DNA from: JAJYTL01 sp046705265
Lineage (GTDB): Bacteria; Pseudomonadota; Alphaproteobacteria; Ferrovibrionales; Ferrovibrionaceae
DNA length: 64,000 nucleotides
Assembly (NCBI GenBank): GCA_046705265.1
Contig: JBJKQL010000008.1
Coordinates: 1 to 64,000 of the forward strand
Direction: 5' to 3'
Position numbers and translations under genes: made by a program. The notes under the pieces were generated by a model. It searched no databases and was not told the DNA's origin. It was given only the letters and a program-made list of their open reading frames with translations. Positions 42,078 to 50,194 of the stretch are shown here, piece by piece; positions within the stretch are counted from its first letter, which is position 1; each line of letters opens with the position of its first letter.

Positions 42078-43727
42078 TTATTTCGCCGGCAAGCCGACCG
42101 CCGGTTTGCCGAACAGGTATCCCTGCCCGTAGTCGACGCCGAGCCCGGCAAGCACCCGGACTGCCGCTTCGGTTTCGATCATTTCGGCGATGGTGCGGAT
42201 ATCGAGGTCGCGGCAGAGCTGAATGATGGCCTTGACGAATGGCACGTGGCGCTGCTCCTTGTGGATCTCGCGCACATAGGTGCCGTCGATCTTGACGAAG
42301 TCGACCGCGAGGTGCTGCAAATACTGCAGATCGCTGGAACCGGCGCCAAAATCGTCGAGACAGACCGGATGACCGTCGGTGCGGAACTGATCGATGATGC
42401 GGCGCGCGGCCGGAAGATCGCTGATACGCGAGGATTCGGTGATTTCAAGCAGGATCGCCCCTGGATCCAGGCGGTAGGAGCGGAGGAGTTCCGTGAGCTG
42501 GTTGACGAAACCATCGGCCGTCAACGAACTCCCGGAAATGTTGATCGCAACCGCGTAGTTCAAGCCCTGAAGCTTGGCGCGAGAAACCGCCGCCAGCACG
42601 TCGCCCGACACCGCGAGATCGAGTTCGCAGGCAAGCCCGACGCCCTCGGCGAACAGCACAGAGCTCGCCGGTGAGGCCTGATCGGCGAGGCGCATCAGCG
42701 CTTCGAAGTGATGCAGGGTTCGATCGCCGAGAGAGACGATCGGCTGGTAGGCAAGGCGGAAACGGTGGCCGGCAATGACGCTGCGGAGCGTGTTGATGCG
42801 AGCCACGGTATCACCGAGAAGAGCCGGCGACTGGGCGGAAAATTCGCGACTCGTTAGATCGATCTTGCCTTCAGCAAACTGGTTCAGCGTATAGCGGAGC
42901 GCGCGCATGGCGTCCTTCTCGGAGCCGGGCTGCGCGGCGAGCTGAAAAGCGACGCCTGTGACCTCGATCTTATCGGCGTGCTCAGGTGCCCTCTCGTGCA
43001 CGAGCGCGCTGATCTCGGCTTTGATATTTTCGACCGGGGCCGTGTGTTCCGAGATGAAGGCGTACCGCCCGTCACCAAGCCGGGTTGCCGCCCCTTGCAA
43101 TGACCGCCGCTTAAGAAACCTCGCGATCGCTCCTGAAAGCTCGTGTCCAAAGCCTTTCTTGGCAAGCGCCCCCTCGGCCTGATCAAGACCCTTGGCGTCG
43201 AGCAGGTTGACGCGATAGGGCTCCTCTTGACGCCCACGCTGTGCCAGGGCTTGACGCGCGATTTTGTCGAAGGCATTGGCGTCGAGAAGCCGGTTTGCCG
43301 GGTCGTCCGCCGCCGGAACCGCCGCCGGCGGTCTGGCCGAGGCGGCGGGCGCGACGGTAGCATCCGGTTCCGTTCGGCTGGCGCTGAAGGCGAGAAACAC
43401 CGAGCCCGGCATCTGCGGCACGCACGAGCCCGCGACAGTGAGGGTGCGGCCCGAAGTCAAGGCGGTGAGGGTGGTCGCCGCGAAGCGGCCGCGTTCATCG
43501 GCCCTGGCCAGCGCCGCGTGAAGGGTGCTTTGGCTTGCGGCAAAAACCAGATCGAAGATCGAGCCGCCGACAAGTTCCTCGGGAAGCGCGCCGAAAAGCG
43601 ACCGGGTGGCGCCGGCGGCATAGCGCACGACCCCGTCGCGGCCGATCTCGATCAGAGCATCAGCCGCGGCAAAGGCAAAAGCCAGAAATCGATCACGCTC
43701 GACCCGAAGGCTGCCTGCACTTTCCAC
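42078..43727 (-). CDS. PAS-EAL domain c-di-GMP phosphodiesterase
   Basis: The protein has an N-terminal PAS-like segment (DALIEIGRDGVVRYAAG), a degenerate GGDEF-like middle region and a C-terminal EAL domain. Catalytic positions look intact: FEALMRL, the Asn of INISGSSL, LEITESS, LDDFGAG, KIDG and AEMIET. It should hydrolyse c-di-GMP to pGpG. The longest frame starts at TTG 43796, but a TATAAG -10 box (43787-43782) lies inside it, so I prefer the GTG at 43727. The start is uncertain. Confidence 0.85.
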   Translation of the reverse strand: MESAGSLRVERDRFLAFAFAAADALIEIGRDGVVRYAAGATRSLFGALPEELVGGSIFDLVFAASQSTLHAALARADERGRFAATTLTALTSGRTLTVAGSCVPQMPGSVFLAFSASRTEPDATVAPAASARPPAAVPAADDPANRLLDANAFDKIARQALAQRGRQEEPYRVNLLDAKGLDQAEGALAKKGFGHELSGAIARFLKRRSLQGAATRLGDGRYAFISEHTAPVENIKAEISALVHERAPEHADKIEVTGVAFQLAAQPGSEKDAMRALRYTLNQFAEGKIDLTSREFSAQSPALLGDTVARINTLRSVIAGHRFRLAYQPIVSLGDRTLHHFEALMRLADQASPASSVLFAEGVGLACELDLAVSGDVLAAVSRAKLQGLNYAVAINISGSSLTADGFVNQLTELLRSYRLDPGAILLEITESSRISDLPAARRIIDQFRTDGHPVCLDDFGAGSSDLQYLQHLAVDFVKIDGTYVREIHKEQRHVPFVKAIIQLCRDLDIRTIAEMIETEAAVRVLAGLGVDYGQGYLFGKPAVGLPAK

Positions 43728-43867
43728 TGCTGTGCCTGACGTTAAAGATTGCCGATGGGACCCGCTAACCAGCTGCAAGACCTTATAAACCTGCAATGGT
43801 TAATAATCCGCTAAAGGGGTTTTCGGGCGGCTTGTCAGCCGCGCCGCAAGCGGGCAAAGTGGCCTCC

Positions 43868-44584
43868 ATGCTGGAACAACCGCAACGGACCGCGCGACCG
43901 CCCGAACGGTCGGTCGAGGCGTGGATTTTTGACCTCGACAACACTCTCTATCCGGTGAGGACCAATCTCTTTGCCTCTGTCAGCCAGCGCATCGGGCAAT
44001 ACATCGCACGCTACTTCGATATCGATCTCGCGGAAGCCCGCAGGCTTCAGCGCCGCTATTTCCTTGAATACGGGACCTCGCTCAGAGGGCTGATGACGGT
44101 GCACAACATCCCGCCCCAGGAATTTCTCGATTACGTCCACGATATCGAACTCGACATGCTGGACCCCTGGCCCCAACTCGACCACGCGCTGGCGCGGCTC
44201 CCTGGACGCAAGGTGATCTTCACCAACGCCGCCGAAAGCTACGCGAGGCGGGTCATCGCCAAGCTTGGCATTGACCGCCATTTTACCGGCATTTTCGATG
44301 TCGTCGCCGCGAGATACCTGCCGAAGCCCGACCCCGCGCCTTATGCCAAGCTTTGCGCCAAGTATGACATCCGGCCTCATCAAGCGGTAATGGTCGAGGA
44401 TTTGCCGGCAAATCTCGCCCCCGCTCATGAACTTGGCATGACGACGGTCTGGGTGCCGAGCCACGCCGATTGGCGTGCCGCCGATCCCGATCTTTCCCAT
44501 ATCGATCACGTGGTCGAAGACCTGCCCGCTTGGCTCGGGGAACAGGCGCAGGTGCAGATGGCGCTGCGGCGACCCGGCGATTGA
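43868..44584 (+). CDS. HAD-family pyrimidine 5'-nucleotidase
   Basis: The 238-residue hydrolase has FDLDNTLYPVRTNLF with the nucleophilic Asp, VIFTNAAESYARRV as motif II, and MVEDLPANL as motif IV. The sequence fits the SDT1-like pyrimidine 5'-nucleotidase branch. I chose the ATG at 43868; upstream codons overlap the divergent EAL promoter. It precedes dapD, a recurring alphaproteobacterial pairing. Confidence 0.88.
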   Translation: MLEQPQRTARPPERSVEAWIFDLDNTLYPVRTNLFASVSQRIGQYIARYFDIDLAEARRLQRRYFLEYGTSLRGLMTVHNIPPQEFLDYVHDIELDMLDPWPQLDHALARLPGRKVIFTNAAESYARRVIAKLGIDRHFTGIFDVVAARYLPKPDPAPYAKLCAKYDIRPHQAVMVEDLPANLAPAHELGMTTVWVPSHADWRAADPDLSHIDHVVEDLPAWLGEQAQVQMALRRPGD

Positions 44585-44608
44585 CAGCGCGTCCGCTGCC
44601 GGTATTGT
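44581..44608 (+). promoter_or_regulatory. Promoter of dapD
   Basis: A perfect TTGACA (44581-44586) overlaps the HAD stop codon, and TATTGT (44603-44608) follows after 16 nt. This predicts an untranslated leader of about 70 nt. Confidence 0.6.
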
Positions 44609-44683
44609 TCGCGCCGAAGCGTCACCGGCCCCAGTGATAACGGTCCGGTTGTCAATCGTTCTATCCGAGACCATGGGAAAGCC

Positions 44684-45526
44684 ATGCCGCCAGCTGACAT
44701 CAAGACCACTATCGAAGCGGCATGGGAAACGCGGGCGCAGCTTTCTCCAGCCAGCAAAGGCCCTGTGCGCGAGGCCGTGGAGGCCGCGCTCGACGGACTT
44801 GACCGCGGGACCTATCGCGTCGCCGAAAAGAGCGTTCAAGGCTGGCAGGTGCATCAGTGGCTGAAAAAGGCGGTGCTCCTGTCGTTCCGCCTGAACGACA
44901 TGGCGCCGATCATCGGCGGGCCGGGGGGCGATGCGGCGTGGTTCGACAAGGTGCCGTCCAAATTCGCCGGTTGGGGCGAAGCGGAATTCCGCCGGGCGAG
45001 CTTTCGCGCTGTGCCGGGGGCGATTGTTCGCCGTTCGGCCTATATCGCGCCGGGCGTCGTGCTGATGCCCTCTTTCGTCAATCTCGGCGCTCATGTCGGC
45101 GCCGACACCATGATCGACACCTGGGCGACGGTCGGCTCCTGCGCGCAGATCGGGAAGAAGTGCCATCTCTCAGGCGGCGTCGGCATTGGCGGCGTGCTCG
45201 AGCCGCTGCAAGCCAATCCCGTCATCATCGAGGATGACTGCTTCATCGGCGCGCGTTCGGAAGTGGCCGAAGGCGTGGTGGTGGAGCAAGGCGCGGTTCT
45301 CTCGATGGGTGTGTTTCTCGGCGCCTCGACCCGGATCGTCGATCGGGGAACGGGCGAGGTGCATGTCGGTCGGGTGCCGGCCTATTCCGTGGTGGTGCCG
45401 GGCTCGTGGCCAGGTAAGCCGATCAACGGTCAGCCCGGTCCGAGCACCTATTGCGCGGTGATCGTGAAGCGGGTCGACGCAGGCACCCGCGCCAAGACGT
45501 CGATCAACGACCTTCTGCGCGACTAG
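44684..45526 (+). CDS. dapD: Tetrahydrodipicolinate N-succinyltransferase
   Basis: This 280-residue enzyme makes N-succinyl-2-amino-6-ketopimelate in the succinylase branch of lysine and diaminopimelate synthesis. It has a left-handed beta-helix with hexapeptide repeats; AYIAPGVVLMPSFVNLGAHV and GVGIGGVLEPLQANPVIIED are diagnostic. The next two genes continue the cluster. Confidence 0.96.
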   Translation: MPPADIKTTIEAAWETRAQLSPASKGPVREAVEAALDGLDRGTYRVAEKSVQGWQVHQWLKKAVLLSFRLNDMAPIIGGPGGDAAWFDKVPSKFAGWGEAEFRRASFRAVPGAIVRRSAYIAPGVVLMPSFVNLGAHVGADTMIDTWATVGSCAQIGKKCHLSGGVGIGGVLEPLQANPVIIEDDCFIGARSEVAEGVVVEQGAVLSMGVFLGASTRIVDRGTGEVHVGRVPAYSVVVPGSWPGKPINGQPGPSTYCAVIVKRVDAGTRAKTSINDLLRD

Positions 45527-45550
45527 CAGTCTTCGGAAAGGGCGTTTTGG

Positions 45551-46615
45551 ATGGCTTCCTCTTCCAGCGATTCTGCTTCCGGCCTCGGGACCATCGTCCC
45601 GCAACGCCTGACGGTCGCGGACTTTCGCCTGACTTCCGGCGACGTTCTTCCACAAGCAACCATCGCCTACGAAACCTACGGCCGGCTTGCCGCGGATAAG
45701 CGGAACGCCGTTCTTATCACCCACGGCTATACGTCGAGCGCCCATGCCGCCGGCTTGAACGCGGCTGGCGAACCCGGTTGGTGGGACAACATTATTGGTC
45801 CCGGCAAGGCGATCGATACGGACCACGTCTTCGCCATCGCCTCCAACATGCTGGGATCAAGTTTGGGATCGACCGGTCCCGGCAGCATCGATCCGCGGAC
45901 AGGCGAGCCCTATGGCCCTGATTTTCCCGAGATTACGCTCGCCGATATCGTCAATCTGCAGAAGGCGCTCTTGGATCACTTGGGGATTTCGCATCTGATC
46001 GCCGTGGCCGGGATTTCCTTCGGCGGCTATCAGGCATTTCAGTGGGGCGTGAGCTATCCCGACTTCATGAATGGCCTCGTGCCGGTGGTGACGGCGCCGC
46101 AAGGCCGCGCTGTCGATCTCAGAGACCCCGATCCGTTGCAGAAGCTGCTCAAGGACCCGAACTGGAACGGTGGCCGGTTCTATGATCGGGGCGGTGTCTT
46201 CGACACGCTTGCCGATGTGCGCTACGACTTTCTTCAGCTTTATGGCCTGGCGGAGCAGCTTGAGGCGCGCTTTCCTGACGTGATGGCGCGCCAAGCCGAG
46301 CTTCGGCGCCAGGCGGCGGCCTGGGCGCGGACCTTCGACGCCAATTCGCTTTTCGTGTTGCGTCGCGCGGCAAGCCGCTTTTCGGTCGAGAGTGAACTCG
46401 GAAAAATTCGCGCCAAGGTGCTTTACGTTCTCTCCTCCACTGACCAGCTGTTTCCGCCGGGCTTGGCGCCTGCGGTGATGGCGAAGCTGAAGGCGGCTGG
46501 CGTCGATGCCGAATACGTCGAGATCGAGACCGCTTTCGGTCATCTGGCGAGCAACCCCGAGGCCGCCAAATGGGCGCCGCGGCTTAAGGCCTTCATGGCC
46601 TCCCTTGGGGCCTGA
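45551..46615 (+). CDS. MetX-like alpha/beta hydrolase or acyltransferase
   Basis: The 354-residue protein is homologous to homoserine O-acyltransferase MetX: GWWDNIIGPGKAIDTDHVF, NMLGSSLGSTGPGSI and FPEITLADIVNLQKALLDHLG match. The nucleophile elbow reads GISFGGYQ instead of the usual GGSMGGMQ. The Asp of SSTDQLFPP and His of FGHLAS complete a triad. It lies between dapD and dapE with short gaps. It could be a diverged MetX or a hydrolase; the altered elbow makes authentic MetX doubtful. Confidence 0.75.
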   Translation: MASSSSDSASGLGTIVPQRLTVADFRLTSGDVLPQATIAYETYGRLAADKRNAVLITHGYTSSAHAAGLNAAGEPGWWDNIIGPGKAIDTDHVFAIASNMLGSSLGSTGPGSIDPRTGEPYGPDFPEITLADIVNLQKALLDHLGISHLIAVAGISFGGYQAFQWGVSYPDFMNGLVPVVTAPQGRAVDLRDPDPLQKLLKDPNWNGGRFYDRGGVFDTLADVRYDFLQLYGLAEQLEARFPDVMARQAELRRQAAAWARTFDANSLFVLRRAASRFSVESELGKIRAKVLYVLSSTDQLFPPGLAPAVMAKLKAAGVDAEYVEIETAFGHLASNPEAAKWAPRLKAFMASLGA

Positions 46616-46639
46616 TCCGGAAGGCGGGAGGGCAAGCCG

Positions 46640-47806
46640 ATGACGGCCGCGAACTCTTCCGGCGCACTCGATCTCGCCTCGGCGCTGATGCGCTGCAGAA
46701 GCGTGACGCCTGCCGACGACGGCGCCATCGCCGTGGTGCAGGCGGCGCTTTCGCCGCTCGGTTTTCGTTGCTACCCGCTGACCTTCAGCGCGGAAGGCAC
46801 GGCGCCGGTCGCAAACCTTTATGCCCGGCTTGGGGACCGGGGCCCGAATTTCTGTTTCTGCGGCCATACCGACGTGGTGCCGGCTGGGGACGCGGGCGCT
46901 TGGGGCAGCGATCCTTTTGAACCCATAGTCCGCGACGGCCGGCTTTATGGTCGTGGTGCCGCCGACATGAAGGGCGCGATCGCCTGCTTCGTCGCCGCCG
47001 TGGCCCGCGTCAAAGCGGCGCGCAAGGGCAAGCTGCCGGGGTCGGTCAGCCTCCTCATTACCGGCGACGAGGAAGGCATCAACATCAATGGCACGGTCAA
47101 AGTGCTGCGCTGGATGGCCGAGCGGGGCGAGAAGATCGATGCTTGTCTTGTCGGCGAGCCGACCAATCCGCTTCGTCTCGGCGAGATGATCAAGGTCGGT
47201 CGCCGCGGATCGCTCTATGGCAAGCTCACCGTCTACGGCGCGACCGGCCATATCGCCTATCCCGATCTTGCCGACAATCCGATCCCGCGGCTCCTTCGCA
47301 TGCTGACGGCGATCGATAATCACCGTCTGGATGAGGGTTATGCTAATTTTCAGCCATCCAACCTCGAGATCGTCGATCTTGAGGTTGGCAACCCGGCGCG
47401 GAACGTCATCCCGGCGAAGGCGAGCGCTCTGTTCGGCATCCGCTTCAATCCGAACCATACATCGGCGAGCCTCGATGTTTGGCTGCGCCAGATCTGTGAC
47501 GCCGTAGGCGGCGATTACACGCTCGACATCGACGTGAGCGGCGAGCCTTTCTATACCGAACCCGGACCGTTGAGCGACCTCATCGCCGCCGCGATTGTCT
47601 CGGTTACCGGTCTCACGCCGGAACTTTCCACCACCGGCGGCACCTCCGATGCCCGGTTCGTGCGTGCCTATTGCCCGGTCGTCGAGTTCGGCCTCATCAG
47701 CCAGACCATGCATAAGGTGGACGAGAATGCGTCGCTCGCCGACCTTGCCAAGCTGACCGATATCTATTCGGAGCTTTTGGAGCGCTGGTTCGCTTCGCTG
47801 CCGTAA
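46640..47806 (+). CDS. dapE: Succinyl-diaminopimelate desuccinylase
   Basis: This 388-residue M20 zinc hydrolase removes succinate from N-succinyl-diaminopimelate. Zinc ligands sit in FCGHTDVVPAGD, GAADMKGAIA and TGDEEGI, where the second Glu is the general base. The last 43 nt overlap the end of the convergent truA gene. Confidence 0.95.
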   Translation: MTAANSSGALDLASALMRCRSVTPADDGAIAVVQAALSPLGFRCYPLTFSAEGTAPVANLYARLGDRGPNFCFCGHTDVVPAGDAGAWGSDPFEPIVRDGRLYGRGAADMKGAIACFVAAVARVKAARKGKLPGSVSLLITGDEEGININGTVKVLRWMAERGEKIDACLVGEPTNPLRLGEMIKVGRRGSLYGKLTVYGATGHIAYPDLADNPIPRLLRMLTAIDNHRLDEGYANFQPSNLEIVDLEVGNPARNVIPAKASALFGIRFNPNHTSASLDVWLRQICDAVGGDYTLDIDVSGEPFYTEPGPLSDLIAAAIVSVTGLTPELSTTGGTSDARFVRAYCPVVEFGLISQTMHKVDENASLADLAKLTDIYSELLERWFASLP

Positions 47807-48537
47807 TCGACACGAACGAGATAAAGACCGGCTGCCGGCGCGGTGGGCCCGGCTGCGCCGCGATCTTTGGCTGCCAGCGCCTCGGCGAGATCGCTGGCCA
47901 GCCATTTGCCCTCGCCGACAAGCTTGAGCGAGCCCACCATGGCGCGCACCTGATTGTGCAAGAATGAGCGTGCCGAAGCGTCGATCCGCACTTCGTCGCC
48001 GTCCCGCCGTACGCCGAGCCGATCCAGTGTTTTCACCGGCGAGCGCGCCTGGCAGGCGCTGGCGCGAAAACTCGAGAAATCGTGGCGGCCGCAAAGCAGC
48101 GCCGCTGCCTCGTTCATGGCCTCGGCGTCAAGATCGGTTGGTACCCACCAGATGCGGTTCCGATCGAGCGTCGGCGGTGCCCGGCGATTGAGAATGCGGT
48201 AAAGGTAATGGCGCGCGGTCGCGGAAAAGCGGGCATGGAAATCGGCTGTCGCTCTGTCTGTCCGCCGGACGACGATGGGCTGCGGCCGCAGGTGGAAATT
48301 GAGTGCTTGCATCACCCGCTCGGGCTCGAAATCGCGGGCAAGATCGAAGTGCGCGACTTGGCCCAAGGCATGCACGCCGGCGTCGGTCCGCCCGGCACCG
48401 GTCACCGTGACACGCTCGGCGCTGAAGCGGAGCACGGCCTCTTCCAGGCATGCTTGCACGCTTGGCCTGCCGTCCTGCCGCTGCCAGCCGGCGAGCCCGG
48501 TGCCATCGTATTCGATCGTGAGCTTGAAGCGCGGCAT
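47764..48537 (-). CDS. truA: tRNA pseudouridine(38-40) synthase
   Basis: This 257-residue enzyme makes pseudouridine in the anticodon stem-loop. The catalytic Asp lies in GAGRTDAGVHALGQ; the start YKLTIEYDG-type motif reads RFKLTIEYDGTGLAGWQ. Its start overlaps the fmt stop by 1 nt, and its 3' end overlaps dapE by 43 nt on the other strand. Confidence 0.95.
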   Translation of the reverse strand: MPRFKLTIEYDGTGLAGWQRQDGRPSVQACLEEAVLRFSAERVTVTGAGRTDAGVHALGQVAHFDLARDFEPERVMQALNFHLRPQPIVVRRTDRATADFHARFSATARHYLYRILNRRAPPTLDRNRIWWVPTDLDAEAMNEAAALLCGRHDFSSFRASACQARSPVKTLDRLGVRRDGDEVRIDASARSFLHNQVRAMVGSLKLVGEGKWLASDLAEALAAKDRGAAGPTAPAAGLYLVRVDYGSEANQRSKSSE

Positions 48538-49463
48538 CAGCCGAGCAGGGTGCCACGCGGCAGGGGAAAGCCGCGCAGGAACTCGGCGGCGGCAAGCGGA
48601 GCCTTGCCCGGCCGTTGCAGGGTGAGGAGCTGAAGCCGGCCCGCGCCGCAGGCAACGGTGAGCCGATCGTCAAGCACGGTGCCGGGGGTTTGCGGAGGCT
48701 CGCCAGGAATCACCGCCGCCTTCAAGGCCTTGATGCGGACGCCACCGCATTCGAACCAGGCGCCGGGCAGCGGCGTGAAGGCGTGAATCCGGCGCGCGAT
48801 AATTGCGGCGTCGTGGCGCCAATCGATGCGGGCCTCGTCTTTTGTGATCTTTGTCGCATAGGTGGCGCCGGTCTCGGCCTGCGGTACCGCCTTAATGGTG
48901 CCGGCCTCGACCTTGGCCAGAGTTTCAACCAAGAGTGCGGCCCCGGCTTTGGCGAGCACATCGTGCAGCATGCCAGCGTCTATCCCGGGCTCGATCGCGA
49001 ACTTGCGTGTCGCCAGCACCGGCCCAGTGTCGAGTCCGGCATCCATCTGCATGATCGAGATACCGGTCTCGTGGTCGCCGGCAAGGATCGCGTGCGCGAT
49101 CGGCGCTGCACCGCGCCAGCGCGGCAAAAGCGAGGCATGGACGTTGAAGCAGCCGAGCCGCGTTCCAGCCAGCATCGTGGCCGGCAGGATCAGGCCATAC
49201 GCTGCGACCACGGCCGCATCAGCCTTGAAGGCGGCAAAGGCCTGATATTCCGCCAGGTCTTTCAGCGTGGCTGGCGTGCGCATGGGAATGCCGTGCGAGG
49301 TCGCGAAAGCGCCGACCGGGGACGGCGTCGGCCGGTGGCCGCGGCCGGCTGGGCGCGGCGGCTGGGTATAGACGCAAACGACATGGTGACCGGCGGCGAG
49401 GAGCGCTTCGAGCATCGAAACGGCGAAGGCCGGGGTTCCCATGAAAATAAGATCGAGCGCCAT
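48537..49463 (-). CDS. fmt: Methionyl-tRNA formyltransferase
   Basis: The 308-residue enzyme formylates initiator Met-tRNA. FNVHASLLPRWRGAAPI holds catalytic Asn and His, and MDAGLDTGPVL the Asp. A C-terminal OB-like domain follows. It lies 68 nt after def, with a hairpin between them. Confidence 0.96.
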   Translation of the reverse strand: MALDLIFMGTPAFAVSMLEALLAAGHHVVCVYTQPPRPAGRGHRPTPSPVGAFATSHGIPMRTPATLKDLAEYQAFAAFKADAAVVAAYGLILPATMLAGTRLGCFNVHASLLPRWRGAAPIAHAILAGDHETGISIMQMDAGLDTGPVLATRKFAIEPGIDAGMLHDVLAKAGAALLVETLAKVEAGTIKAVPQAETGATYATKITKDEARIDWRHDAAIIARRIHAFTPLPGAWFECGGVRIKALKAAVIPGEPPQTPGTVLDDRLTVACGAGRLQLLTLQRPGKAPLAAAEFLRGFPLPRGTLLG

Positions 49464-49504
49464 CAGGCCGTGCCGCCCGCATTAACCGGGATTCGCCGCT
49501 CGCC

Positions 49505-49530
49505 GCATGTCCCGAAGAACCGGAACATGC
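49505..49530 (-). repeat. Stable hairpin directly after the def stop codon
   Basis: On the transcript GCATGTTCCG (49530-49521) pairs with CGGGACATGC (49514-49505), 10 bp with one G-U pair, around a 6-nt loop. It begins 1 nt after the def stop. No U-tract follows, so it is more likely a stability or partial termination element within def-fmt-truA. Confidence 0.55.
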
Positions 49531-49531
49531 G

Positions 49532-50050
49532 TCAGCTCGCTACGGCTTGGAGCTTCTTCTGCTTGGAAAGACGGCGCAAGATCATGTTTCGCTTGAGGGT
49601 GGAGATGCGGTCGACGAAGAGCACGCCCTTCAAATGATCCATCTCGTGCTGAATGCAGACCGCGAGCATGCCTTCGGCCCTCAACGTCTGTGGCTTGCCC
49701 CAATAGTCGAGATAGGCGACCTCCACCGTCTCGTGGCGCTTTACGTCCGCGTATTGGCTTGGCAGTGACAGGCAGCCCTCCTCCTGCATCACCGTGGTCT
49801 CGGAAGCGGAGACGATTCTCGGGTTCACGAGATAGAGCGGCTCAGGGTCCTTGGGAGCCGAGAGGTCGATCACGATCACGTTTTTCGGCACCCCGATCTG
49901 GATCGCAGCGAGGCCGATGCCAGCCGCGGCGTACATGGTCTCGCGCATGTCGTTCATCAGCCGGCGCAAACCTTCATTGACCGTGCCGACAGGCTCGGAC
50001 TTCACCTTGAGCCGAGGGTCCGGGGCAACGATGATCGGGCGGATGGCCAT
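49532..50050 (-). CDS. def: Peptide deformylase
   Basis: This 172-residue metalloenzyme removes the formyl group from nascent proteins. All three motifs are intact: GIGLAAIQIG, EGCLSLP with the metal Cys, and QHEMDH with two His. It is first in def-fmt-truA on the minus strand. No clear ribosome-binding site precedes its ATG. Confidence 0.96.
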   Translation of the reverse strand: MAIRPIIVAPDPRLKVKSEPVGTVNEGLRRLMNDMRETMYAAAGIGLAAIQIGVPKNVIVIDLSAPKDPEPLYLVNPRIVSASETTVMQEEGCLSLPSQYADVKRHETVEVAYLDYWGKPQTLRAEGMLAVCIQHEMDHLKGVLFVDRISTLKRNMILRRLSKQKKLQAVAS

Positions 50051-50075
50051 GAATTTCGCTCTAGGAGGTCGAACT

Positions 50076-50086
50076 TACCACTGGTA
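50076..50086. promoter_or_regulatory. Short palindrome between def and rmuC
   Basis: TACCA-C-TGGTA is a perfect 11-bp palindrome 26 nt upstream of def in the divergent gap. It could be a regulator half-site pair but is short. Confidence 0.2.
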
Positions 50087-50194
50087 GGTATTGCAGCGGC
50101 CGGCCGGCGTCAAGCTGCGCGGCGCCGGAGCGGCGGCGCGTGGGCGCCGGATGGGCGGCTGGAACGCTCCGACCACCGAACGGGAGCTTCGCGA

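Noticed and set aside
43835..45166. A 443-codon minus-strand frame over the HAD gene and dapD
   Set aside because: Both plus-strand genes are clear; the antisense frame is explained by GC-rich codon bias.
45857..48094. A 745-codon minus-strand open frame across the MetX-like gene and dapE
   Set aside because: It is antisense to two clear enzyme genes, is rich in Arg/His/Gly as expected for a high-GC shadow frame, and shows no family motif.
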